Shown here piece after piece: positions 10,935-18,862 of a stretch of 64,000 bases of DNA. The number at the start of each line of letters is the position of its first letter. Position 1 is the stretch's first letter. The notes beneath the pieces are model-generated. The model did no database searches. It was given only the letters and a program-made list of their open reading frames with translations, and was not told where the DNA came from. A program made the position numbers and the translations under genes. Source of the DNA: an uncultured Eubacteriales bacterium (lineage in GTDB: Bacteria > Bacillota > Clostridia > Oscillospirales > Oscillospiraceae); assembly GCA_900547405.1 (NCBI GenBank), contig URGL01000005.1, forward strand, positions 16,211-80,210, read 5' to 3'.

Positions 10935-10993
10935 TTACTTGCCCTTTCTTTGCTTTTTTCTTAGAATTCCCACAAAGGCGAAAAGAATCCTTT

Positions 10994-11827
10994 TTATTTT
11001 GTCTCCAAGCCAATGAGCAGGCTGCCCTTCTCCGCATAGTAGCTGCACAGGCCGCCGGACACCGCCACAGAGATATCCGCGTCCGGGTAGTGGCCCCGTA
11101 GCCGTGCCGCCAGGTCCTGGGCCACCCCTTCATTTTGCACATGGGTGATCCGGACCTTACCGCCCTGGTAGCCGGCCTCCTGCATCTGCTCCAGAATGAC
11201 GGTCTCTGCCCGCTTATCTCCCCGGGCCTTGCCGATGGTGGCCAGAGTCCCCTCCGGAGAAGCGGTACCAATGACCCGTATGTTCATAACGCTGACTGCC
11301 GCCGCGGTGACCTTGCCGATCCGACCATTCTGGGCCAGATTGTGGAGGCTGTGGAGGCTGAAAAACAGCCGGGTATGCCGCATATAATCCTCCGCCTGAC
11401 GGATGACCTCCTCAAATTCCAGCCCGGCATTCACCAGCTCCCGGAGCTTCTCCAGAAGCAGAAGCTCCTCCGGCCCTGTGGATAAGCTGTCGAAAACATG
11501 GACGCTGGCCTCGGGGCTGGCCTGCTGGTACAGATCCGCCGCCACCTTAGCGGAATTGTAGGAGCCGGACAGTCCGCTGGTAATGGTCACGACATACACC
11601 GTGTCTGCTCCCTCAAAGGCCTCCAGCCAGGCAGCCACGCTGGGGCAGGCGGTATAGGACCGCCCTTTATGGCTGTGCAGGCAGTCCACCATCTCCCCCA
11701 CATTCAGCTCCGGGTCGTCAATAAAGGCTCTGCCGTCGTCGGTGGAAATGTGCAAGGGCACCGCCCGGAAGTCCACGCCGGGCATGGTATACACATCGCA
11801 GGAAGAATCCGCTACGAGTCGAATCAT
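10994..11827 (-). CDS. DegV family fatty-acid-binding protein
   Basis: A 277-residue DegV-fold protein. The family signature is seen in IRLVADSSCDV, SGLSGSYNSAK (fatty-acid carboxylate contacts) and the C-terminal HVQNEG and GGLCSYYAEKG stretches. DegV proteins bind a fatty acid; in Firmicutes the FakB relatives present it to the kinase FakA. No fakA lies in this window, so a FakB role is inference. The ATG at 11827 has GGAGG upstream, so earlier in-frame codons are rejected. The promoter overlaps a near-perfect palindrome. Confidence 0.88.
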   Translation of the reverse strand: MIRLVADSSCDVYTMPGVDFRAVPLHISTDDGRAFIDDPELNVGEMVDCLHSHKGRSYTACPSVAAWLEAFEGADTVYVVTITSGLSGSYNSAKVAADLYQQASPEASVHVFDSLSTGPEELLLLEKLRELVNAGLEFEEVIRQAEDYMRHTRLFFSLHSLHNLAQNGRIGKVTAAAVSVMNIRVIGTASPEGTLATIGKARGDKRAETVILEQMQEAGYQGGKVRITHVQNEGVAQDLAARLRGHYPDADISVAVSGGLCSYYAEKGSLLIGLETK

Positions 11828-11851
11828 AAAAAGTAGCCTCCAAATATCGTT

Positions 11852-11888
11852 GTGGTACCATGGTAACACCGTTTTGCGTAAGTGTCAA
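11852..11888 (-). promoter_or_regulatory. DegV-gene promoter with overlapping palindrome
   Basis: TTGACA (11883-11888) and TACCAT (11860-11865) are 17 bp apart on the minus strand. An 18-bp palindrome at 11852-11869 (GTGGTACCATGGTAACAC, 16 of 18 positions symmetric) covers the -10, so a repressor could bind here. The regulator is unknown. Confidence 0.6.
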
Positions 11889-11907
11889 ATAAATAAAATG
11901 TGTACTA

Positions 11908-12003
11908 TTACAAATGCAGCAGCACCCTGGCAATATTGAAGTAGATCAGAAGCGTTGTGGTATCCACAATGGTTGTGATCAGGGGCGAATGTCCCCCACG
12001 CTG
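11908..12003 (-). pseudogene. 3' remnant of an MgtE-like magnesium transporter gene
   Basis: In one minus-strand frame ending at a TAA (11908-11910) the bases encode SPLITTIVDTTTLLIYFNIA and a few further residues. This matches the last membrane helix of MgtE magnesium channels, which end in a PLxTTIVDxxGLLIYFxIA-like segment. Upstream the similarity stops and an in-frame TGA appears within about 120 nt. No start codon or cytosolic domain is present. It is read as the tail of a deleted gene, left between the sigma/anti-sigma pair and the DegV gene. Confidence 0.6.
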
Positions 12004-12061
12004 CGACAGAACACAAGCTCTTCCTCAAAGCGCTGCTTCTGTTTGGTTTTGCAAGAGGATA

Positions 12062-13273
12062 TCAGTCCACATCCCCCTCCAGCGTCGCGCTGCCAAATTC
12101 ACCCGCCACCTCTACCGACTGGATCTTCTCAATATTGATGGCGCTGTTGAGCATACAGAGCAAGTCGTCGTGCTCAATGACCCGCTTGAACACGGTATTG
12201 TCGGTCAAGTCGTCCATGACCACAAAATCTGTGCCGTCGGTCATGTGGAAGATCAGGGTTTTGATGGCGTCGCCCCGGTCGGCGTAATGGGATGGACGGA
12301 TCCAGACGCAGAGGGAATTGACGTAGATACCCCCCTGGCCGAAGGTTTTGTAGGGCAGACTGCCGCTGTCCGGGAGGGAGACGCAGACCATTTCATCCAT
12401 GTGAGCCTGATTGAAGGCCCGGATTACCAGCATAAAGTATGCCCAGCTTTGCAGATCATCGACATGGGTGGCGATGTCGTCGATCAGGTCGTCGCCGCAG
12501 AGGGCACGCATCCGGGCCACGGCCTCGTCGGGTGTCAGCTCCGCTTTCAACTGCTCCTCCAATTTTTGCTGCTCTACGGATTCCTGGCTGCGCAGTTCTT
12601 CTGATTGGGCCGGGAAGGATACCAGCAGCTCCGTCCCCTTATCCAAATCCGCACGGAAATAGAAGGTGAAGGCCAGGAGATGATCCGTGGTTTTCTCGGG
12701 GATCAGGTAGGGCCAGCCATACTGGTTGAAATTCAGGTAGTTTCCGTGGAGGCCGCCAAGGCGGCCACCCATGCCTAAGCCCATATTCTCCTCGGAGATG
12801 GGCTCGTCGTGCTCCAAGAGCATGGTCATAAAGCCGCATTGGGTGGCACTGTCGTAGACATAGGCATCCACCGTCAGCTTGTAGCCAGGGGCAGAAATAC
12901 TCTTGCCCACAGGGGATACCCATTTTTCCAGTTCCTGGGCCACGGTTTCCTCCACCGGGAGCTTTTCGTAGCCCGGGATAGTCCAGGTTGCTCCCGGCTT
13001 GACCGGGTCGGAGCCCTCGCCGGGGGCGGCGCTGTCGAAGCCGGTGTTCTCACCGTAGAGTCCAGCGATCATTTCCTTTGGGCTGCCCCAGAGGATGGTG
13101 ACGTAAGCCACGGCGCAGCCCACTAAAAGCAGGGTCAAGGCAATGATGGCAGCAATCAGCCAGAGTTTCTTGGTGTGCAGCCTTCTGGATACAGGAGAAT
13201 CCTGCCGCTCCACCTGGAGGAGGAATTCTGAATCAATGCCGGTCATTCCTTTAAAAAGCTGAAACGAAGTCAT
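12062..13273 (-). CDS. Membrane protein partner of ECF sigma factor (DUF4179-like, putative anti-sigma)
   Basis: A 403-residue protein with a short cytosolic N-terminus (about 35 residues), one membrane helix (LWLIAAIIALTLLLVGCAVA, roughly 37-56) and a large acidic extracellular domain. Its ATG overlaps the sigma factor stop codon (ATGA), so the two are translationally coupled. That arrangement and topology are typical of membrane anti-sigma factors that hold an ECF sigma until an outside signal arrives. The sequence resembles DUF4179-type proteins found in this position in Clostridia. I see no classical zinc-binding anti-sigma motif, so the role rests on context. Confidence 0.7.
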   Translation of the reverse strand: MTSFQLFKGMTGIDSEFLLQVERQDSPVSRRLHTKKLWLIAAIIALTLLLVGCAVAYVTILWGSPKEMIAGLYGENTGFDSAAPGEGSDPVKPGATWTIPGYEKLPVEETVAQELEKWVSPVGKSISAPGYKLTVDAYVYDSATQCGFMTMLLEHDEPISEENMGLGMGGRLGGLHGNYLNFNQYGWPYLIPEKTTDHLLAFTFYFRADLDKGTELLVSFPAQSEELRSQESVEQQKLEEQLKAELTPDEAVARMRALCGDDLIDDIATHVDDLQSWAYFMLVIRAFNQAHMDEMVCVSLPDSGSLPYKTFGQGGIYVNSLCVWIRPSHYADRGDAIKTLIFHMTDGTDFVVMDDLTDNTVFKRVIEHDDLLCMLNSAINIEKIQSVEVAGEFGSATLEGDVD

Positions 13274-13827
13274 TGCAGGCCCTCCTTTTTGAGCGTATCG
13301 GCCAGTTTCTTTCTGGTTCTTTGCAGGATGTACTTGATCTGATTGGCGGACAGCCCTGTCCTCTGGGTGATCTCCGGCTGGGTACTGGCGTAGTAGTAGC
13401 GCAGCAGAAAGACCGTGCGGTCCCTCTCCGGCAGGGCCCGGAGGAAGCGGTTCAGAGTGGCTGTCCGCTCCTTGCGCAGCAGCTCCGTCTCCGGGGTCTC
13501 CTCCCCCGCCACACACTCCGCCAGCTCGTCCAGCACCAGCTGGGTCTCCCCGCCCCCTCGCTTCCCGGCGGTGTTCTTTCGCCAACGGTCAATGGAGAGG
13601 TTCCGGGTAAGCTTGCCCAAAAAAGTGGAAAACCGCTGAGGCCGCCGGGGTGGGATCAGCTTCCAGGCGGAATAATAGGTATCGTTGACGCTTTCCTCCG
13701 CATCCGATGGGCTCTGCAAAATATGATTGGCGATGCTGTAGCAATAAGGCCCGTATTTCTGGTCCGTCTCCATAATCGCCTGCTCGGACCGGGCAAAGTA
13801 TAGGTCCAGGATTTCGTTGTCATCCAT
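13270..13827 (-). CDS. ECF-type RNA polymerase sigma factor
   Basis: A 185-residue sigma-70 family protein with region 2 (residues about 20-85: NHILQSPSDAEESVNDTYYSAWK, then FSTFLGKLTRNLSIDRWRK) and region 4 (about 125-180: LPERDRTVFLLRYYYASTQPEITQRTGLSANQIKYILQRTRKKL). Regions 1 and 3 are absent, as in ECF sigmas. It would direct polymerase to a small stress or envelope regulon under control of the membrane protein encoded next. RBS: AGGAGG before the ATG. Confidence 0.88.
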   Translation of the reverse strand: MDDNEILDLYFARSEQAIMETDQKYGPYCYSIANHILQSPSDAEESVNDTYYSAWKLIPPRRPQRFSTFLGKLTRNLSIDRWRKNTAGKRGGGETQLVLDELAECVAGEETPETELLRKERTATLNRFLRALPERDRTVFLLRYYYASTQPEITQRTGLSANQIKYILQRTRKKLADTLKKEGLQ

Positions 13828-13856
13828 GGGGCTGCCTCCTTTTTTCTGTCTTCACC

Positions 13857-13862
13857 ATTATA
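13857..13862 (-). promoter_or_regulatory. -10 element of the sigma factor operon
   Basis: TATAAT on the minus strand 30 nt before the sigma ATG. I see no -35 at normal spacing, so activation or an alternative sigma (self-control) is possible. Confidence 0.4.
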
Positions 13863-13993
13863 CACGGAAAAATGTGGGAGGTGGGGAAAGTTTTTCTCGC
13901 TCTTTTTTCCATTTTATAACAAACAGCTTCCCCTGTATAGACCAAAATGAGTTGGTATATTGCAGGGGGTCAAAATTTTCCCCATTTTCCCCC

Positions 13994-14022
13994 TTGCATC
14001 TTCTCTTCAAAAGTGCTATACT
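13994..14022 (+). promoter_or_regulatory. Promoter of the thrS T-box transcript
   Basis: TTGCAT and TATACT are 17 bp apart, about 270 nt upstream of thrS and just ahead of the T-box leader. Confidence 0.75.
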
Positions 14023-14029
14023 TTTGGCA

Positions 14030-14258
14030 GTAGCGTTGATGAAGACCGAATCCGTGTGATTCCCTTCCCAGAGAGGCGGGCAGAAGCTGAAAGTCCGCTG
14101 TGGGGATACGGAGGAGACCACTTCTGAGCCGTGCGTGAGAAAGCCAATGGGCGCAAACGCACCGCATTTTCCGCCCCGCGACAGTGGGCTTTGAGTGAAA
14201 AGTCAAGGTGGAACCGTGCTTTATTCAGGCACCCTTGGAAATCCAGGGGTGCCTTTTT
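14030..14258 (+). ncRNA. T-box leader controlling thrS
   Basis: The leader contains the conserved T-box core AGGTGGAACCGTG at 14206-14218, which pairs with uncharged tRNA acceptor ends, followed by a terminator (AGGCACCC...GGGGTGCCT and a T-run, 14227-14258). The upstream 170 nt can form the long stem I and carries threonine codons; an ACC near 14117-14119 is one candidate specifier. Low charging of tRNA-Thr would stabilise the antiterminator and allow thrS expression. Together with the promoters it fills the 13828-14290 gap. Confidence 0.9.
14227..14258 (+). terminator. T-box regulatory terminator
   Basis: Arms AGGCACCC and GGGGTGCCT followed by TTTTT, 33 nt before the thrS start; the competing antiterminator uses the T-box core. 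Confidence 0.85.
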
Positions 14259-14290
14259 GCATCCCTACACTCGAAAAAGGAGACAAAACC

Positions 14291-16078
14291 ATGAAAATCA
14301 TTTACAAAGACGGTACCGTTGCCGAATGCCCTCCCGAAGAAGCCCAGCACGTTCTGCGCCACACCGCTGCCCACATCATGGCCCAGGCCATTCAGCATCT
14401 GTACCCCGATGCGGACTTTGCTTACGGCCCTGCCACTGAAAAGGGCTTCTACTACGACGTGGACTTTGGCGACAAGAAGCTGACAGACGAGGATCTGGAG
14501 GCCATTGAAAAAGAGATGAAGAAAATCGTCAAGGCCAATCTGCCCATCAAGCCCTTCATCCTGCCTCGGGACGAGGCCATCCAGCTCATGCACGACCGTC
14601 ACGCAAAATATAAGGAAGAGCACATCGGTGATCTGCCCGAAGATGCCGTCATCAGCTTCTATCAGCAGGGCGACTATATCGACATGTGCGTCGGCCCCCA
14701 CCTGACCTACACCAAGGGTCTGAAAGCCTTCAAGCTCACCCAGCAGTCCGGCGCTTACTGGAAAAACGATGCCAACAACAAGATGCTGACCCGGATCAAC
14801 GGCGTGGCTTTCTTCTCCCAGGAGGAGCTGGACGAGTATCTCAAGCAGCAGGAAGAGGCCAAAGCCCGGGATCATCGGAAAATCGGCAAGGAAATGGGCC
14901 TGTTTATGACCGACGAGCTGGTTGGCCGCGGTCTGCCCATGTTCCTGCCCAGAGGCTACACGGTGTGGCAGGAGCTGGAAAACTATATCAAGGAAAAGGA
15001 ACGGAAGCTGGGCTATCAGCACGTCATGACTCCCTGCGTAGGCACCGTGGCCCTGTACCAGACCTCCGGCCACTGGGCCCACTACAAGGACAATATGTTC
15101 CCGGCTATGGAAGTGGACGGCGAGAGCTTCGTCCTGCGGCCCATGAACTGCCCTCACCACATGATGATCTACGCCAATCGCCCCCACTCCTACCGGGAGC
15201 TGCCCATCCGGATCGGCGAGATCGCCCACGATTTCCGCTACGAGTCCAGCGGCACCCTGAAGGGCATTGAGCGGGGCCGCCACTTCTGCCAGAACGATGC
15301 TCATCTGTTTGTCACCCCCGACCAGATCAAGGATGAGGTAGCCCGGGTCGTGAACCTGATTTCCGATGTCTACAAGGATTTCGGCATTACCGACTACCGC
15401 TGCGTCCTTTCCCTCCGGGACCCCGAGGACAAGGTCAAGTATCATCCCGATGATGCCATGTGGGACAAGGCCGAGTCCGCTCTGCGGGAAGTGCTGACGG
15501 AGCTGGGTATCCACTTCACCGAGGAGATCGGTGAGGCCGCCTTCTACGGCCCCAAGCTGGATGTCAATGTGAAGCCTGCTGTGGGCGCGGAATACACCCT
15601 GTCCACCTGCCAGCTGGACTTCTGCCTGCCTGCCAAGTTCGACCTGAAATACGTGGATTCCAACGGCGTAGAGCAGACCCCTGTGGTGCTGCACCGGGCC
15701 ATCCTGGGCTCTCTGGACCGGTTCATGGCCTATATGATCGAAGAGACCAAGGGCAAGTTCCCCGTATGGCTGGCACCTCTGCAGGTCAAGGTCCTGCCCG
15801 TGTCCGAGAAGACCATGGACTATGCCAAGCAGGTCAATCAGGCTCTGGAGGATGCCAATATCCGCACCCAGCTGGACGAGCGCAGTGAGAAGATCGGCTA
15901 CAAGATCCGGGAAGCCCGTCAGATCGACCGGGCACCTTATATGCTGATCCTGGGTGCCAAGGAAGCCGAGGAGGGCACCATCTCCGTCCGGAACCGGGAT
16001 ACCGACGAGACCACCGTCATGAACCTGAACGACTTCATTGCCAAGGTGAGAAACGAAATCGCTACCCGGGCAAGATAA
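14291..16078 (+). CDS. thrS: Threonyl-tRNA synthetase
   Basis: A 595-residue class II synthetase that charges tRNA-Thr. The N-terminal editing domain has HTAAHIMAQAI with the metal-binding HxxxH-type residues; the catalytic core has GRGLPMFLPRG (motif 1 region), RPMNCPHHMMIY (zinc cysteine), FRYESSGTLKGIERGRHFCQNDAH (motif 2) and HRAILGSLDRF (motif 3); the anticodon-binding domain closes the protein. The ATG at 14291 follows AAAGGAG; the longer frame from 14195 would start inside the T-box. It appears to lack the small TGS domain at the N-terminus, as its first residues lead almost directly into the editing domain. Confidence 0.96.
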   Translation: MKIIYKDGTVAECPPEEAQHVLRHTAAHIMAQAIQHLYPDADFAYGPATEKGFYYDVDFGDKKLTDEDLEAIEKEMKKIVKANLPIKPFILPRDEAIQLMHDRHAKYKEEHIGDLPEDAVISFYQQGDYIDMCVGPHLTYTKGLKAFKLTQQSGAYWKNDANNKMLTRINGVAFFSQEELDEYLKQQEEAKARDHRKIGKEMGLFMTDELVGRGLPMFLPRGYTVWQELENYIKEKERKLGYQHVMTPCVGTVALYQTSGHWAHYKDNMFPAMEVDGESFVLRPMNCPHHMMIYANRPHSYRELPIRIGEIAHDFRYESSGTLKGIERGRHFCQNDAHLFVTPDQIKDEVARVVNLISDVYKDFGITDYRCVLSLRDPEDKVKYHPDDAMWDKAESALREVLTELGIHFTEEIGEAAFYGPKLDVNVKPAVGAEYTLSTCQLDFCLPAKFDLKYVDSNGVEQTPVVLHRAILGSLDRFMAYMIEETKGKFPVWLAPLQVKVLPVSEKTMDYAKQVNQALEDANIRTQLDERSEKIGYKIREARQIDRAPYMLILGAKEAEEGTISVRNRDTDETTVMNLNDFIAKVRNEIATRAR

Positions 16079-16090
16079 CTGAATTCTTCT

Positions 16091-16123
16091 TTTCCTCCCG
16101 CCTTGCGGCGGGAGGAATTTTTT
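16091..16123 (+). terminator. Rho-independent terminator after thrS
   Basis: CCTCCCGCC / GGCGGGAGG with a TTGC-type loop and a following TTTTTT. Confidence 0.9.
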
Positions 16124-16124
16124 C

Positions 16125-16152
16125 TTGACGAAAAGTGCGGAAGCGGTATAAT
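16125..16152 (+). promoter_or_regulatory. Promoter of the MATE-exonuclease operon
   Basis: TTGACG and TATAAT are 16 bp apart, immediately behind the thrS terminator. The transcript would begin in or just before repeat copy 2. Confidence 0.75.
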
Positions 16153-16161
16153 GAGAGGGAA

Positions 16162-16283
16162 TACCCCTCTCCTGGGAGAGGGTGGCACGCCGGAGGCGTG
16201 ACGGGTGTGGGGCCACTGAGTCTGTACTCCCCTCTTCCGTCTCGGCTTCGCCGAGCCACCTTCCCCAAGGGGAAGGTCCGATT
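16162..16283 (-). repeat. Dispersed composite repeat, copy 2 (in 5' UTR)
   Basis: Plus-strand order: CCCTCTCC/GGAGAGGG, hairpin CACGCC/GGCGTG, GGGTGTGGGGC, CCCCTCTTCC, GGCTCGGC/GCCGAGCC and CCTTCCCC/GGGGAAGG. This is the reverse complement of the plus-oriented copies. It separates the MATE promoter from its ribosome binding site, so every transcript of the operon carries the repeat. Confidence 0.85.
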
Positions 16284-16298
16284 TTTTACGGAGGAAGT

Positions 16299-17690
16299 AT
16301 GAAAAAGAGAACGTTGGACAGGCAGATGCTGTCCGTTATTTTTGCGCTGGCCTGGCCCACCATGCTGGAAGAACTGATGCAGACCGCCGTGCAGTACATC
16401 GATACCGCCATGGTAGGCACCCTGGGCACCCAAGCCACGGCGGCGGTAGGAGCCACCGGCACCGTATCCTGGCTGGTGGGCAGTACGGTTTCAGCCGTAG
16501 GCGTTGGCTTCCTGGCCTATATCTCCCAGGCTTTCGGAGCCGGGGAGCAGGAGCGGGCCAAGCGGGCCTCCGCCCAGTCCTGTCTGGCGGTGCTGGTGCT
16601 GGGGGTACTGCTGACGTTTGCCACCGTTGGGCTCAGCAACCGCATTGTGGTCTGGATGCAGGTAGATCCCCTCATCCGGGAGAGCGCCGCGGCCTACTTC
16701 CGCATTCTCTACCTTCCCATGCTCTTCCGGGCAGCCAGTATTCTCTTTGCCACGGTGCTTCGGGCGGTGGGAGACACCCAGGCCCCTATGCGGGTAGGCC
16801 TCAAAGTCAACCTGATCAACATTGTTCTAAACTTTCTGCTCATCTATTCCAAGAGAACCGTTTCTCTTTTTGGCATCGCCCTGCCCCTTTGGGGCGCAGG
16901 CTGGGGCATTAACGGCGCGGCGGCAGCCAGTGCCATTGCCTATGCCTACGGCGGCATTGCCATGACCCGCCGTCTGTGGCAGCATTCGGATATCTCTCCC
17001 AGGGGCCAGCGGTTTCAGCCGGATATGCAGGTGCTGCGGCCCTGCCTGAAAATAGCCTTCCCCAATATGCTCCAGCGCTTTGGCACCAGCCTGGGCTATG
17101 TTGCCTTTGCCTCCATGATCAATGCCTTGGGGGACGTATCTGCCGCCGCCCACACCATTGCCAATACGGTGGAGTCCCTGTTCTATATCCCCGGCTGGGG
17201 CATGCAGACCGCCGCCGCCACTCTGGCAGGCAATGCCCTGGGTGCCAAGGACGGCAAGCGGCTCAACAGCCTGGCCGGTACCTTCCTGCCGCTGGAAATC
17301 GGTCTGATGGTGGTCTCCGGCGGAATGCTGTTCCTCTTCGCCCCCCAGCTGGTGGGTATCTTCACCAGAGACCCGCAGGTCCAGAAGCTTGGGGCCACCG
17401 TTCTTCGGATGGTGGCCGTATCCGAGCCCTTCTATGGCGTTCCCATTGTCCTGGAGGGCCTGATGCAGGGCACCGGCCGAACCTCCGCCCCCTTCGTCTT
17501 TAACATTGCGGGGATGTGGGGTGTCCGGATCCTGGGCACCTTTGTCTGCACCCGTCTGTTGGGCCTGGGGCTTATCTCCGCTTGGGGCTGCATGATCGGA
17601 CATAATCTGCTGCTGTTTGTACTGTTCGCCGGATATTACGCCAGCGGGAAGGCCTTGCCAAAGGTGAAGGAAAGGAGCTGCACAGAATGA
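16299..17690 (+). CDS. MATE family multidrug/Na+ efflux protein
   Basis: A 463-residue membrane protein with twelve predicted helices in two related halves. The N-terminus (ALAWPTMLEELMQTAVQYIDTAMVG) is typical of MATE exporters, and each half holds the usual GDTQAPM- and GTGRTSAP-type turns. MATE proteins expel cationic or organic compounds in exchange for Na+ or H+; the substrate is not evident. The ATG at 16299 follows GGAGGAAGT; in-frame ATGs inside the repeat have no such site. The stop overlaps the next gene by 4 nt. Confidence 0.92.
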   Translation: MKKRTLDRQMLSVIFALAWPTMLEELMQTAVQYIDTAMVGTLGTQATAAVGATGTVSWLVGSTVSAVGVGFLAYISQAFGAGEQERAKRASAQSCLAVLVLGVLLTFATVGLSNRIVVWMQVDPLIRESAAAYFRILYLPMLFRAASILFATVLRAVGDTQAPMRVGLKVNLINIVLNFLLIYSKRTVSLFGIALPLWGAGWGINGAAAASAIAYAYGGIAMTRRLWQHSDISPRGQRFQPDMQVLRPCLKIAFPNMLQRFGTSLGYVAFASMINALGDVSAAAHTIANTVESLFYIPGWGMQTAAATLAGNALGAKDGKRLNSLAGTFLPLEIGLMVVSGGMLFLFAPQLVGIFTRDPQVQKLGATVLRMVAVSEPFYGVPIVLEGLMQGTGRTSAPFVFNIAGMWGVRILGTFVCTRLLGLGLISAWGCMIGHNLLLFVLFAGYYASGKALPKVKERSCTE

Positions 17691-18559
17691 ACTACGTTAT
17701 TTTTGACCTGGAGTGGAACCAACCCCCGGACGATGCTTCTACCCTGCTGGAGCCCATCTATTTTCCCGGAGACATTATTGAAATCGGCGCCGCCAAACTG
17801 GATGACCGATTTCAGCTCATCGATACCTTCCGGGTCTACAGCAAGCCCCAGTATTACCCCAAAATGCACAAGCGCATTGCCTCCCTTACCGGCATCCATG
17901 ACAAGCTTCTGGAGGAGCAGGGTCTTCCCTTCCCAGTGGCCTACCAGAAGTTCATCAACTGGTGTGGGGAAGAATACGCTTTTATGACCTGGAGCATGAG
18001 CGACCTGCCCACCCTCATTGACAACATGGTCCTTTATGGCGTTGATATCTCCAACCTACCGGACTGGTACGACCTGCAGCGGATCTTCAGCCGGGAGATC
18101 ATGCGTTCCTCTGTAAAATACTCCTTGGAATACGCCATGGATGTCCTCCACGAAACCGGTGATGCCGCCCACGACGCCATGAACGACTCTGTGAACACCG
18201 CCAAGATCTGCGACCACCTGGATCTGGACCAATACCTGGAGGAATACGCCTCCCGGGTCTTCGCCGAAAAGCCCAGCAGCCGCAGTTTTGATAGCCTCCA
18301 GCAGGTCCTCCAGGACCCGGAATTGCTCCGTTTCTCCTGCCCCTGGTGCGGTCAGGCCGTCACCTGTGAGCCCTGGATCGCCAGCTGGAAGCAGGACTAT
18401 ATCAGCTACGGAACAGACGAAGAAGGGGACGAATTTTTTGTGACCCTCTCCGCCAGCCGCCTCCCGGACGGCACCTACCGGGCCAAGCGGGTGTTTCAGG
18501 AAATGAGTGATGATCTGTGGGAACAGTATCAGGATAAAAAGGAGCTCTCAAAAGTATAG
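17687..18559 (+). CDS. DEDDh 3'-5' exonuclease
   Basis: A 290-residue protein with an RNase T/Eri-1-like exonuclease domain: VIFDLEW (metal-binding Asp and Glu near residues 7-9), SMSDLP (third acid) and AAHDAMNDSVNT (His-Asp and final Asp). This fits the sporulation-inhibitor KapD/ERI-1 branch acting on RNA or DNA 3' ends. The C-terminal third has a CPWC pair and a separate acidic domain I do not recognise. It is translationally coupled to the MATE gene, though no functional link is obvious. Confidence 0.85.
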   Translation: MNYVIFDLEWNQPPDDASTLLEPIYFPGDIIEIGAAKLDDRFQLIDTFRVYSKPQYYPKMHKRIASLTGIHDKLLEEQGLPFPVAYQKFINWCGEEYAFMTWSMSDLPTLIDNMVLYGVDISNLPDWYDLQRIFSREIMRSSVKYSLEYAMDVLHETGDAAHDAMNDSVNTAKICDHLDLDQYLEEYASRVFAEKPSSRSFDSLQQVLQDPELLRFSCPWCGQAVTCEPWIASWKQDYISYGTDEEGDEFFVTLSASRLPDGTYRAKRVFQEMSDDLWEQYQDKKELSKV

Positions 18560-18567
18560 TGTATCAA

Positions 18568-18598
18568 AAAATCGGCCGTTCTTGGCCGATTTTTTGCT
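18568..18598 (+). terminator. Rho-independent terminator
   Basis: AATCGGCC / GGCCGATT hairpin with A-run before and T-run after, closing the MATE-exonuclease operon. Confidence 0.9.
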
Positions 18599-18618
18599 TG
18601 TGCAGTTTCAGAATTCTA

Positions 18619-18670
18619 TTGACTTTTCTCATCTTTCTCACTATAATAGCTAACGAACATTCGTTAGCTA
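18619..18670 (+). promoter_or_regulatory. Strong promoter with palindromic TetR-type operator
   Basis: TTGACT and TATAAT are 17 bp apart (18619-18647). A perfect palindrome starts on the last -10 base and runs to 18670: arms TAGCTAACGAA and TTCGTTAGCTA around a CA centre. This is the usual operator geometry for TetR repressors, and a TetR gene lies 190 bp away. Nothing intact is transcribed from it. Confidence 0.8.
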
Positions 18671-18830
18671 AAGGATGGATATTTTGTCGCTGAAAAGGAC
18701 CCGGAAGCCTTTGATGCCTTTGACGATTCCTTCCCCAAAAAGGAACAGCTCCGGCTGCCAGGGCAGCTGTTTGAGGGGTAAGCCGATGCGCCCCATGGAA
18801 AAGGACTGGTACCGACGCATCCGGACCCTG
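18671..18830 (+). pseudogene. Possible decayed target gene of the TetR-controlled promoter
   Basis: Behind the operator one frame without a start codon reads GYFVAEKDPEAFDAFDDSF and on to a stop at about 18780. It looks like the acidic C-terminus of a real protein. Another frame has a 63-codon ATG frame at 18675-18866 with no protein-like composition. Neither has a good ribosome binding site. I read this as the leftover end of a deleted gene, with low confidence. Confidence 0.3.
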
Positions 18831-18862
18831 GATATTCAGCTGTTGCTTTGTTCCAGAAAGCA

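Noticed and set aside
14195..14290. Longer N-terminus for thrS
   Set aside because: The extra codons are the T-box core and terminator; the ATG at 14291 has its own Shine-Dalgarno site.
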